From the NCBI GenBank assembly GCA_038731975.1, contig JAVYQJ010000010.1, positions 1 to 52,461 on the forward strand: a stretch of DNA of 52,461 nucleotides, read 5' to 3'. The notes under the pieces are model-generated. The model did not search any database. It saw only the letters and a list, made by a program, of their open reading frames with translations, and was not told the DNA's origin. Positions 24,966 to 32,648 of the stretch are shown here, piece by piece; positions within the stretch are counted from its first letter, which is position 1, and every line of letters starts with the position of its first letter. Both the position numbers and the translations under genes were made by a program. This DNA comes from Thermofilaceae archaeon. GTDB lineage: Archaea; Thermoproteota; Thermoprotei; Thermofilales; Thermofilaceae.

Positions 24966-25406
24966 ATGCCTCGGTCGCGGGGCGATTATGGAAGTCTTTT
25001 CTTCACAGTGCTCTTCGTCACACTCGTAGCTGTAAATATTTTTCTTTACGTGGAAAAGGTGACTCGAACTGGGCTTTGGTTTCACCCCGGCGCTTTCACG
25101 TACCTTAGATGGGCCTTCCTGTTGTCCCTCTCAACTGTTTGGGATTTCGCGGGCTTTCTAGCTGGTGGGGATCCGCAAAGGAGAAAGTACCTGACCATTC
25201 GTACATCTTTCGCAATTCTCGTCGCTTTGACGCTGTGGGCGTTCATTGAGGGCGCCCTAGTGCGCTCTTACGGCTGGGTACTACTCCCCGACCCACCCCA
25301 AATCGTCTTTTTTCATCTTGCTGGCGCGCTCCCTCTGGTTTTCGATGCGATTCCTCGCGCCCCAAGCGCACGGCTTTTCACACTTCAAACCGTAGTGCTC
25401 GCGTGA
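24966..25406 (+). CDS. small four-helix membrane protein of unknown function
   Basis: 146 residues with about four membrane helices (about 10-28, 47-66, 77-95, 110-128) and a basic N-terminus (MPRSRGDY). No family recognised. An AT-rich stretch (TCTAAAATTA, 24938-24947) lies about 24 bases upstream of the ATG. Possible distant paralogue of the protein at 24212-24628, separated from it by the URO-D fragment. Confidence 0.55.
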   Translation: MPRSRGDYGSLFFTVLFVTLVAVNIFLYVEKVTRTGLWFHPGAFTYLRWAFLLSLSTVWDFAGFLAGGDPQRRKYLTIRTSFAILVALTLWAFIEGALVRSYGWVLLPDPPQIVFFHLAGALPLVFDAIPRAPSARLFTLQTVVLA

Positions 25407-25474
25407 ACTAGTCACTTCCCCCTCGGTAAGGGACCGTTTTCCTTATATTGTCGATTCCTCAGCTCGCAGGCTGT

Positions 25475-26152
25475 ATGTCGATTGTGGAGAGCACCGTAGA
25501 GGCTGCCCTCACGCTCCTTTCGAGTATGGGGCTCGCGGGGTTGTACGTGCTGGCAGTGCTAGAGCTGCTCCTCGCCCCGATACCGGGGGAAGTGGTGATG
25601 GCTCTCGCCGGCCTCCTGGCGAGCAGAGGCGATGTAGCTCTCTGGCAGGTGGTCACAGTGGGCACTTTGGGCAACCTGACTGGCTCTTTCATCCAGTATC
25701 TGCTGGGCTGGAAGATTGCCCGCCCCGTCTTAATCAAGCTGTTAAAACGCTTCTTTATAGACGAGCGGGACCTTGAGAAGGCGGAAAGGTTCTTCAGCCA
25801 GCGGAGCGGCTTCGCGGCCGTTGCCGGAGGAAGGCTGGTGCCGGGCGTGAGGTCCGTCATCAGCCTGCCGGCTGGCATGGCTAGGATGAGCCTACCGGCG
25901 TTTACCGCTGCGACACTGATTGGGAGTCTCCCTTGGAACGCGATTTTCGCTTACCTCGGCTTCGTGCTGGGGGAGAACTGGCACGTGGTACGAACGTACT
26001 CCACCTACCTGGACATCGCGGGTGCCGCGGTGCTGGCCGCGTTAACCGTCTACATTGCCCTTAAGCTGGCTGAGCGTAGTCGAAGAGCGCGCGCCAACCG
26101 CACACAGAGTACTCCTCCAGCACCCTCCGGTACACGTGAAGTAGGTACCTGA
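25475..26152 (+). CDS. DedA family membrane protein
   Basis: About 225 residues. The family core is present: ELLLAPIPGEVVMALAGLLA near the N-terminus, GNLTGSFIQYLLG, then GGRLVPGVRSVISLPAGMARMSLPAF and GSLPWNAIFAYLGF. DedA proteins act in lipid carrier or phospholipid movement and membrane homeostasis; the arginines in GRLVPGVR are the functional signature. ATG at 25475 is preferred over TTG at 25448 because the box CCTTATATTG (25441-25450) sits about 28 bases upstream and would include the TTG. The basic tail (about 25 codons) overlaps 92 bases of the glycosyltransferase gene on the other strand. Confidence 0.88.
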   Translation: MSIVESTVEAALTLLSSMGLAGLYVLAVLELLLAPIPGEVVMALAGLLASRGDVALWQVVTVGTLGNLTGSFIQYLLGWKIARPVLIKLLKRFFIDERDLEKAERFFSQRSGFAAVAGGRLVPGVRSVISLPAGMARMSLPAFTAATLIGSLPWNAIFAYLGFVLGENWHVVRTYSTYLDIAGAAVLAALTVYIALKLAERSRRARANRTQSTPPAPSGTREVGT

Positions 26153-27779
26153 CGATCTTATCCCACCTGTACAGCTCCTCCACCCTCCTCCTCCCCCTGA
26201 ACCCCATCTCCCTCGCAAGCTCAGGGTTGTTCAAGAGGTGCTCGATCGCTGCAGCCAGCGCTCCAGGGTCTTCGGGTGGCACTAGCAGACCCGTAACGCC
26301 GTCCTCAACGATCTCTGCTAGCCCGCCGACTCTTGAGGCTACGACCGGCTTGGCGGCCGCCATGGCTTCGAGCGCGACTATGCCGAAAGGTTCGTAGCGG
26401 GAGGGGATGACGACGATGTCCGCCAGCCTCATGGCCTTGTACAGCTCGCTGTCGCTGATCCTGCCAGTGAACAGGACTTTGCTGCCCAACCCGTAGCTCC
26501 TGGCCATCCACTCCAGGTGCATGCGCATAGGTCCATCGCCCGCGATCACGAACTTCGCGTCCCCCCTCCTCGATAGGACCATTCGCGCAGCCTCGATGAG
26601 AACGTCCACCCCCTTATCGTAAACGTGCCGGCCGGCGAAGAAAACTATCCTCTCCCAGGGCAGCGCGTACCTGTCCCTCTCCCCGGGTGCGGGCACATGC
26701 GCATCGACCTCTTCCAGGTCGATCCCGTTGGGGAGCACCGTCAACTTGTCGGAGGGCAGGGAGAAAGCGGCCATTACTTCGCCCTTCATCGAGTGGCTGC
26801 AGACGAAGACTCTCCAAGCTTCGTAAGTGAGCCTCCACTCCCAGTAGTGTATCTGACTCTGCATCGGCGTGGATATGCTCCCTCTGCTCCTCCCATACTC
26901 CGTGGCGTGCATCGTGGCGATGAGCGGAACCTTCAGCAGGTGCTTGAGCGCTACGGATGCCGGCGCGCTGAGCCAGTCGTGGGCGTGGATGATCTTCGGC
27001 CTGAAGCCGCTTTCCAGGACTTTCGCGATCATCAGCAGGTTGAATGCGTAGACCCACGATACGAGCCCCGTGCTCCTCAGGCGGAACGGGTCGACTCTAA
27101 GCACCATCAGATTATCATTGGTCTCGTCGTAAACCCTACCAGGCAAACCGAGCGTCAGCACACAAGTAGTAGTGTGGGCAGCCATCTTCCTAGCGATGCT
27201 GGTTACCGCGCGACCAAGACCCCCAACTACGTGTGGGGGGTACTCCCAGGAAACGTGGAGAACTCCAGAGGACTTGGCTGGTGAGGGGGCTCCCGCGGCT
27301 CGCCTTCGCGATACACGGCCCTTCAGCTTCTCCACTACCTCGTCAGCCTCAGCCTCTAGGAAGGATTCGATACTTTTGACAGTTTCCGACACAAGGCCGG
27401 AGCCTCCCCGTTCCTCCTCCCGCGTGTAGATGGAGTAGCGGAAGGGAAGGTTTAGTCGCTTCGATAGGATGTACGCGACGAGGGCGCCCATCCATTCGTG
27501 CCCTTCAACAACCTTGAGCCCGCGCGGGTCAAGCCTGTAGGGAGCCTCCGCCAGGGTCGTGAACAGCTCTATAAAGGTCCACTCCACGATGTCGGATGTA
27601 GCGACGCGCGGCGCGCTCCCCCCACCGATAACCTCCACGCCGTCGATAACCGTACGCCCCTCGTAGCCGATGAGTAGGACCTTTCCCCCCTCCCTCCTCA
27701 CGCTATCCCAGACCCAGCTGGCCAGCAGACCGGAACGCTTCAGCGGCTCTAGCTCTGACGTTACGTGTAGAATCGACAT
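26061..27779 (-). CDS. GT4-type glycosyltransferase with an extra N-terminal half-domain
   Basis: 572 residues. The C-terminal 400 form a full GT-B enzyme: VLHVSWEYPPHVVGGLGRAV, IIHAHDWLSA, VLPNGIDLEE, VFFAGRHVYDKGVDVLIEAA, FVIAGDGP and PSRYEPFGIVALEAMA with the E-x7-E donor-binding motif. This pattern is close to glycogen synthase-like GT4 enzymes. The first 165 residues (HVTSELEPLKRSGLLASW... GHEWMGALVAYILS) look like another, degenerate copy of a GT-B N-terminal domain. Donor probably ADP- or UDP-glucose, acceptor an alpha-glucan, inferred from the island of GH57 and GlgA genes beside it. Two bases separate it from the small upstream gene, so they form an operon. Its end overlaps dedA by 92 bases. 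Confidence 0.85.
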   Translation of the reverse strand: MSILHVTSELEPLKRSGLLASWVWDSVRREGGKVLLIGYEGRTVIDGVEVIGGGSAPRVATSDIVEWTFIELFTTLAEAPYRLDPRGLKVVEGHEWMGALVAYILSKRLNLPFRYSIYTREEERGGSGLVSETVKSIESFLEAEADEVVEKLKGRVSRRRAAGAPSPAKSSGVLHVSWEYPPHVVGGLGRAVTSIARKMAAHTTTCVLTLGLPGRVYDETNDNLMVLRVDPFRLRSTGLVSWVYAFNLLMIAKVLESGFRPKIIHAHDWLSAPASVALKHLLKVPLIATMHATEYGRSRGSISTPMQSQIHYWEWRLTYEAWRVFVCSHSMKGEVMAAFSLPSDKLTVLPNGIDLEEVDAHVPAPGERDRYALPWERIVFFAGRHVYDKGVDVLIEAARMVLSRRGDAKFVIAGDGPMRMHLEWMARSYGLGSKVLFTGRISDSELYKAMRLADIVVIPSRYEPFGIVALEAMAAAKPVVASRVGGLAEIVEDGVTGLLVPPEDPGALAAAIEHLLNNPELAREMGFRGRRRVEELYRWDKIVRYLLHVYRRVLEEYSVCGWRALFDYAQPA

Positions 27780-27781
27780 CG

Positions 27782-28003
27782 TCAGCAGAAGAAGCTGCTG
27801 ACCTTGAGGATTCCTAGCTCGGACAGGAACACCCGGTTCCCCACGAGTACGACATAATTCATCTCGCGAAGAGACTTCAAAGTCTCGTTCAGTTCCTCGG
27901 GGGGTACTCCGATGATTCCGCAGAGCTTTGCCACCTCGATAGCCCTAGCCTCGTCGACGGCTGCCAACGCGTGAAGAGCCTTCAAGAGCTCAAAGGGGTC
28001 CAC
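27782..28003 (-). CDS. small winged-helix-like protein, possible regulator of the glucan island
   Basis: About 73 residues: FELLKALHALAAVDEARAIEVAKLCGI then VPPEELNETLKSLREMNYVVLVGNRVFLS. The helix-helix-strand-wing order fits a minimal winged helix. It would be a DNA-binding regulator, or a small adaptor. The GTG at 28003 is favoured by an AT box about 28 bases upstream (shared with the divergent GH57 gene); GTG at 28021 is the longer alternative. Two bases before the glycosyltransferase gene. Confidence 0.55.
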   Translation of the reverse strand: MDPFELLKALHALAAVDEARAIEVAKLCGIIGVPPEELNETLKSLREMNYVVLVGNRVFLSELGILKVSSFFC

Positions 28004-28024
28004 GGTTTTAGGTGAACACACGAA

Positions 28025-28038
28025 CTAAAATTTTTAGC
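28025..28038. promoter_or_regulatory. AT-rich near-palindrome shared by divergent promoters in the glucan island
   Basis: CTAAAATTTTTAG lies between the small winged-helix gene (minus, 28003) and the GH57 gene (plus, 28064). It is about 28 bases from the first start and about 32 from the second. No other AT-rich box exists between them. Confidence 0.5.
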
Positions 28039-28063
28039 CTCAGCCTTGCGCTGCCCACGAAAT

Positions 28064-29755
28064 ATGGCAAGGGTTTTCTCAGAGTACGCGGCTTACCTTC
28101 CAGGCGAACGCGTTGTACTACGCGTAGAGAGTGGAAGGGGGGGTAAGCTGCTGTTGAAGCGTGGCGGCGAACTGGTCGCATCCTGGGAGGTCAAGCCCGG
28201 GAGGGACGTTTTCGAGTTCTCGGTCGCAGAAGAGGGTCTGTACGAAGCGACGCTAGAGCCTGAAGGTGCGCACTCCATGTTTGCGGTTCTGACGCGCCAA
28301 GATCCTCCGCCGATGCTTGCGGTGGTGTTCCACAACCACCAAGCCCCCAACTACTCCCCTGATGGGGCGGTACGCGAGCCTTGGGCCTACAAGCACGTTT
28401 GGGAGGACGAGTTTGCCCCCTACTACGATGGGGGAGCCTACCTCGTCCAAGCACGTCTGCTGGAGAAGTGGGGGGTTCGCTGGAATGCGAATCTCTCGCC
28501 CAGCCTCCTGCACCAGTGGGCGAGGCTGCTCGAGCGGGGTGCGGTCATCAGCCAAGATGGAGCCTACCTATGCGTCGAACCGGATAGCTGGAGGAGCAGG
28601 AGGGTCGCTGAGAGCTTGGAGATCTTCAAGCGGCTGGCGAGGAATCAGCTGGAGGTGCTCACCAGCTTCTACTCGCACCCTATAGCCGGCTACATAGCCG
28701 AGGTGTACGGTTGGGCGGATCTGCTGAAGGAGGAGCTGAGGCTGGGGAAAGAGATCACCGAGAGAGTGCTTGAGGTGGAGCCGCTGGGCGCCTGGCTCCC
28801 CGAGATGTCGTTCTCGACGAGGCTTGTCCCCATCCTGATCGAGCACGGAATCCGCTACACGGTTTTAGACGCTCTCAACCACTTCTCGGGCGCGGTGGGC
28901 GACAAGGGGGGAATCTACGAGCCATACAGCCTCGGAGAGCTGGTCATCTTCTTCCGCCACACGGGCCTCTCAGACCTCTGGAGCTTCAAGTACAGCAACG
29001 TTCCCAGCCCAGAGGCAGCGGAGGTGGCTGCGAGAGACTTCACCCTGCGCCTTGTTCTGGAAGCCTACACGAACAAGGCGAAGCCGCTCACCGTCGCGTT
29101 GGACGGAGAGAACTGGATGATCCTGCCCCATCCGAAGCCTCCGGCGGCCGTGTTCTTTGATAGGATGCTCGAGCAGCTGAGGGCTGCCGTCGATCGGGGG
29201 TTGATTAGGCTAGTCAAGTTGAGCGAGGTACTGGAGGAGGTGGAGCCGAGGAGGCTGATCTCCGTGCCGGCGAGGAGCTGGATGGGGGGTTACGCCAAGT
29301 GGACGAGCGAGAAGCGGCAGGAGCAGGAGAAGATATGGGCGAACATCATAGAAGCCTACGAAGTGTATAAAGCGCTTGAAAACAGCGTGGGCGCTGGTGA
29401 GGAGGATCTGCTCGCTCTGTTTCACGCCGTCAACAGCGACCACATCTGGGCTGAGTTCGCGGACGAGGGTTTCTCGCGCGAGTGGCTCGAATACCTCCGC
29501 AGCAGGTTAGCAACGATCCTAAGCTCAATAAAGCTCGAGGGCTTCGCCGACAGCAAGCTAAAGATCCGGAACACGCTCGACAGGGAGGTTAAAGTTTTGG
29601 TAACCGAGAACGGACATGCAACAGAGGTGACACTACCACCGGGCGTGAGCGAGATACCCGTTCAGGGCTCAGTCGTCGAGATCTCTATTAAAGGCTGGAC
29701 GAGCGTGTTTAGGCTTGGGAAACCTCTTGTGAGGGAGCGCAGGAGCAGCGATTAA
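28064..29755 (+). CDS. GH57 alpha-glucan-active enzyme with N-terminal beta domain
   Basis: 563 residues. The first 90 or so form a beta-rich domain; then GH57 regions follow: VVFHNHQAPNY (region 1), TSFYSHPIAGY (region 2), LGAWLPEMSFS with the probable nucleophile glutamate (region 3), VALDGENWM with the acid/base aspartate (region 4), and FHAVNSDHIW. The C-terminal 60 residues look like a second small beta domain. GH57 covers amylases, branching enzymes, 4-alpha-glucanotransferases and amylopullulanases; a precise activity cannot be given. No signal peptide, so intracellular. ATG at 28064, with a TTG at 28046 as alternative. Its place next to GT4 and GlgA points to glycogen turnover. Confidence 0.85.
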   Translation: MARVFSEYAAYLPGERVVLRVESGRGGKLLLKRGGELVASWEVKPGRDVFEFSVAEEGLYEATLEPEGAHSMFAVLTRQDPPPMLAVVFHNHQAPNYSPDGAVREPWAYKHVWEDEFAPYYDGGAYLVQARLLEKWGVRWNANLSPSLLHQWARLLERGAVISQDGAYLCVEPDSWRSRRVAESLEIFKRLARNQLEVLTSFYSHPIAGYIAEVYGWADLLKEELRLGKEITERVLEVEPLGAWLPEMSFSTRLVPILIEHGIRYTVLDALNHFSGAVGDKGGIYEPYSLGELVIFFRHTGLSDLWSFKYSNVPSPEAAEVAARDFTLRLVLEAYTNKAKPLTVALDGENWMILPHPKPPAAVFFDRMLEQLRAAVDRGLIRLVKLSEVLEEVEPRRLISVPARSWMGGYAKWTSEKRQEQEKIWANIIEAYEVYKALENSVGAGEEDLLALFHAVNSDHIWAEFADEGFSREWLEYLRSRLATILSSIKLEGFADSKLKIRNTLDREVKVLVTENGHATEVTLPPGVSEIPVQGSVVEISIKGWTSVFRLGKPLVRERRSSD

Positions 29756-29987
29756 CGCGCGTCGACGTGCAGCTAAGACAGGCATCGGTGAGAGGAGGGG
29801 GTGATCGGGACCGCATCGAGCACATCTATCCATCGTGTTTCGCCCCCCTAGCTGCGAGGGGGAGCAGTTGGGCATGAGGCACGTCCCTAAGCCCCTTTCC
29901 CCTGCTCGCACGGATAGGACTTGGGGTGGTGAAGCATCGTGCTCGGCCCTATCGCGCTACGGATAAAAGCCGCCGGGTCTTGAGGAG
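29756..29987. other. intergenic region, no gene seen
   Basis: 232 bases between two GH57 genes. It contains a short GC hairpin, CCCCC/GGGGG around 29846-29865, and a TATA-like GGATAAAAGC at 29961-29970 for the next gene. No reading frame or RNA gene that I can support. Confidence 0.4.
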
Positions 29988-31070
29988 ATGATTACTGTGG
30001 ATTTCGTGCTTTACCTCGAGATGCATCAGCCGCTTGTCTTGAGGAGGGAGCCCCCCGCTAAGGTGGAGTCCTGGTGGGATTTAACGGACGTTGAAGCCAG
30101 CAAGGCCGCCTTCGAGCGGGCTCTGGGCTCATGCTACTTGCCGCTCCTCAGGACGTTTGAGGAGCTTGCCCCATCCGGCTTGAAGGTGGGGTTGCGCGTC
30201 AGTGGCGTCCTTCTCGAGTCGGCGGAGCTGTGGGGTAAGAGCCTCCTGGAGAGCTTGGCCTCCCTAGTCTCCATCGAAGCGGTGGAGCTTGTAGCCGGTC
30301 CTTACTTCAACTTGCCCCCTCTCATCTTTCCGGCTGACGAGCTGGTGGAGCAGGTGAAGCTGCACAGAGCAAAGCTGAAGGAGCTCTTCGGAGTCGAAGC
30401 CGAAGTCTTCGCTGCGCCCTATCTCGCTTACTCGGATGAGATTGGCAGACTAGTGAAGGACGAGCTGAACCTGAGGGTTGTGCTGGCTGAGGGGGCGACG
30501 CACGTGCTAGCCTGGAGGACGCCGCACTTCGTTTACAAGCATCCCTCGAGGGATCTTTCGATCCTCGTGAGGGATCAGGAGATCAGCAACCAGGTGGCCT
30601 TCGGGCTTGGGAAGTGGCTGACGGCCGCCTACATCGCTGAGAGGGCTTCAAGGATCGAGGGGACGACGTTGGTCGTCGCGGTACCAGCCGAAACATTTGG
30701 GCTCTCCGTACCCGCAAGCGCCGGTGCTTTCGAGTTCCTGCGCTGGCTGCCAAAGGAGCTCGCGAAGCACCCGTGGATTCGCTTCGCCACACCCAGCGAC
30801 GCGGCAGGTAAGGAGTATGTGGATGTGCTAAACGTCCCCCAGCCCGTAACGTGGCTCGAATCGAAGGACTTGCGCCCGTTGACGGAGAGCGCGGCTCAGC
30901 AGATGCTGCTGGCGCTACTGACGGAGCTGAAGGGAAGGGTGCAGTGCGAGCTGCTCGGGGCCTGGCGCTTCCTAGCGCAAGCTGACCTGCTGCTGGCTTC
31001 GAGAAGCATGGATGCCGCGCTCCGGTTAGCGAAGGCCCTCTGCGCACTGAGAGCCTCGGTGGGCAGTTGA
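29988..31070 (+). CDS. GH57 homologue lacking catalytic residues (probable pseudoenzyme)
   Basis: 360 residues, clearly homologous to the intact GH57 protein on the opposite strand (31026-32600): LYLEMHQPLVL against LIFEVHQPYRL, VLAWRTPHFVYKHP against VLGWRSPNYVYMAK, FEFLRWLPKE against FDFFEWLPVE, RFATPSDA against RFATPSEA. The catalytic parts differ. Region 2 is GPYFNLPP instead of CQTYFHSLA (His lost). Region 3 is VFAAPYLAYSD instead of VFENTELIYDN (nucleophile Glu lost). Region 4 is VAVPAETFGL instead of IFIDYETVGEH (acid/base Asp lost). The frame is open and well-formed, so it is not simply decaying. It is also shorter, missing the C-terminal part. Possible role: glucan-binding or regulatory subunit. 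Overlaps the convergent GH57 gene by 45 bases. Confidence 0.8.
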   Translation: MITVDFVLYLEMHQPLVLRREPPAKVESWWDLTDVEASKAAFERALGSCYLPLLRTFEELAPSGLKVGLRVSGVLLESAELWGKSLLESLASLVSIEAVELVAGPYFNLPPLIFPADELVEQVKLHRAKLKELFGVEAEVFAAPYLAYSDEIGRLVKDELNLRVVLAEGATHVLAWRTPHFVYKHPSRDLSILVRDQEISNQVAFGLGKWLTAAYIAERASRIEGTTLVVAVPAETFGLSVPASAGAFEFLRWLPKELAKHPWIRFATPSDAAGKEYVDVLNVPQPVTWLESKDLRPLTESAAQQMLLALLTELKGRVQCELLGAWRFLAQADLLLASRSMDAALRLAKALCALRASVGS

Positions 31071-32600
31071 GAAGGATTCCAATAACCTCTCGCACAACGC
31101 CTTGTACAGCCTCTCTCTCAGTTCCTCGCCCCTCAACCCTCGCATGCCCTCCACCTTCTCGGCTGCAATCACGTCACCCACTACGGATCGCAGCCACTCG
31201 GCCAAATGCCCGTTCTCGACGTGGAACTCCAAGCTCTGCGCAGGCACCCTCTTGACGATCTCGATCAGGTCGAGCCCGCTCCTGGCTACGTACGGGAGGG
31301 GCTCGCCCTCGCGTGCGAAGAAGCGGAACGCCTCCGACTCCGGAAGCGGCTTCACCCACCTCGCTACCTCCTCCTGCCGTGCAAGTCTGCTGAAGAGCTC
31401 CGCCTCGAGGCAGGCGATGGCTTCGGTGAAGGCGGCGAAGGCGTGGTAGGGGCTCGGGTAGGGGCTAAAGTAGCTGTGTACCTCGCCTGGACCCCCGCCC
31501 TTCGTACTCATGTAGTAGTAGTGGTCGCTTATCGAGAGGAGCCTCCACAGCCTGAGGGCGGCTGGGTCGCCGAGAGCTTTCACCAAGGGCTCGAGCCGAG
31601 CCTCCCTGGCGAGCGACATCTGCTGCATCATGTTGCCCAGCCAAGCTGAAGCATCCCTCTCCACGTCCGCCCAGGATATCGTCTCCGGGACATCTATCTC
31701 GTCAACAGGTGCATGCATCTCGATCGCCTCGCTTGGAGTCGCGAAGCGGAGCCCTCGCTTCTCAGCCTCGACGGGCAGCCACTCGAAGAAATCGAATATG
31801 CCGGTCTCCCTGGGGTAGTGCTCGCCCACCGTCTCGTAGTCGATGAAGATGCAGATGAGCTGGCCGGGTGTCGCGGCGAGCCACGTTGCGTACTTCTCAG
31901 CGGTGAGCGGGTACTCCTCCCACTTGACCGAGGCGAAGCGGAAGCCTACGTCGTCGCTCAACCTGTAGTTCCTGAGGAGCACCTTAATGTCAACACCCTT
32001 CGCCATGTACACGTAATTGGGCGACCTCCACCCCAACACCCTCTCAACGCCCTCTGTCACTACGGCACGGAACCCCAGCTCCCTGGCGATTCTGGCTACG
32101 TTGTTGTCGTAGATCAGCTCCGTGTTCTCGAAGACTCGCGGCTCGACGCCCAGCAGGTCCCGCACTCTCCGCCTGTGCATTTCGACCTGTTCTATGAACT
32201 CTATACGGGAGATGAAGTAGGCGAGCGAGTGGAAGTACGTCTGGCACAGCACCTCGCACTGCTTATGTCTGGCAGCCTGCTTGAACAGCTCGAGAAGATC
32301 CGGATCCCAGCGCTCAGCCTGCTCCAGCAGGACACCGGAGATGCTGTACGAGACCCTGAACCCCGGGTGTTCGTCGAGCAGCCTGAGGAACATCGACGTG
32401 GCGGGCTTGTAGCACCGCGACGAAACCCTCTCGAAGATCCTCTTCGTCAGCTCCTTGTCAAAGAATGCCTCTTCCAGCGCCTCGAACGTCTCTACCTTAC
32501 CGAAAGTCCTCCTCAGTAGAGGCTGCTGGGCCAGCCTGTAGGGCTGGTGCACTTCGAAGATGAGAACGATGTCGGGGCGCCCGGTCTGCATCCCAACCAT
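31026..32600 (-). CDS. GH57 alpha-amylase-like enzyme
   Basis: 524 residues, similar to the GH57 amylases encoded near glycogen synthase in methanogens and Thermococcales (for example Methanocaldococcus jannaschii MJ1611). Region 1 IFEVHQPYRL, region 2 CQTYFHSLA, region 3 FENTELIYDN with the nucleophile glutamate, region 4 FIDYETVGEH with the acid/base aspartate, region 5 helices in the C-terminal half (SISDHYYYMSTKGG). All catalytic residues are present. It should cut or rearrange alpha-1,4-glucan inside the cell. ATG at 32600; the AT box is shared with the divergent glycogen synthase gene, implying co-regulation of synthesis and breakdown. Confidence 0.9.
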   Translation of the reverse strand: MVGMQTGRPDIVLIFEVHQPYRLAQQPLLRRTFGKVETFEALEEAFFDKELTKRIFERVSSRCYKPATSMFLRLLDEHPGFRVSYSISGVLLEQAERWDPDLLELFKQAARHKQCEVLCQTYFHSLAYFISRIEFIEQVEMHRRRVRDLLGVEPRVFENTELIYDNNVARIARELGFRAVVTEGVERVLGWRSPNYVYMAKGVDIKVLLRNYRLSDDVGFRFASVKWEEYPLTAEKYATWLAATPGQLICIFIDYETVGEHYPRETGIFDFFEWLPVEAEKRGLRFATPSEAIEMHAPVDEIDVPETISWADVERDASAWLGNMMQQMSLAREARLEPLVKALGDPAALRLWRLLSISDHYYYMSTKGGGPGEVHSYFSPYPSPYHAFAAFTEAIACLEAELFSRLARQEEVARWVKPLPESEAFRFFAREGEPLPYVARSGLDLIEIVKRVPAQSLEFHVENGHLAEWLRSVVGDVIAAEKVEGMRGLRGEELRERLYKALCERLLESFSTAHRGSQCAEGLR

Positions 32601-32618
32601 GATGAATTACGGGTTGTC

Positions 32619-32627
32619 GTTATATTA
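32619..32627. promoter_or_regulatory. shared TATA box of GH57 and glycogen synthase genes
   Basis: GTTATATTA lies midway between the divergent starts at 32600 and 32649, about 23-27 bases from each. It reads as a TATA-like box in both directions and is the only one in the 48-base gap. Confidence 0.55.
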
Positions 32628-32648
32628 GGGTTGTCTCCACAAGCTCCC

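Noticed and set aside
28046-28064. TTG at 28046 as the start of the first GH57 gene
   Set aside because: The ATG at 28064 lies downstream of the predicted transcription start (about 28058), whereas 28046 would precede it.
29756-29987. possible SRP or other structured RNA (GC-rich hairpin, GGGGGAGCAG)
   Set aside because: The SRP helix 8 consensus is not present and the hairpin is short; no box C/D or H/ACA motifs could be matched.
31713-32519. 268-codon open frame antisense to the GH57 gene
   Set aside because: It runs opposite a clear GH57 enzyme and has no recognisable domain or promoter.
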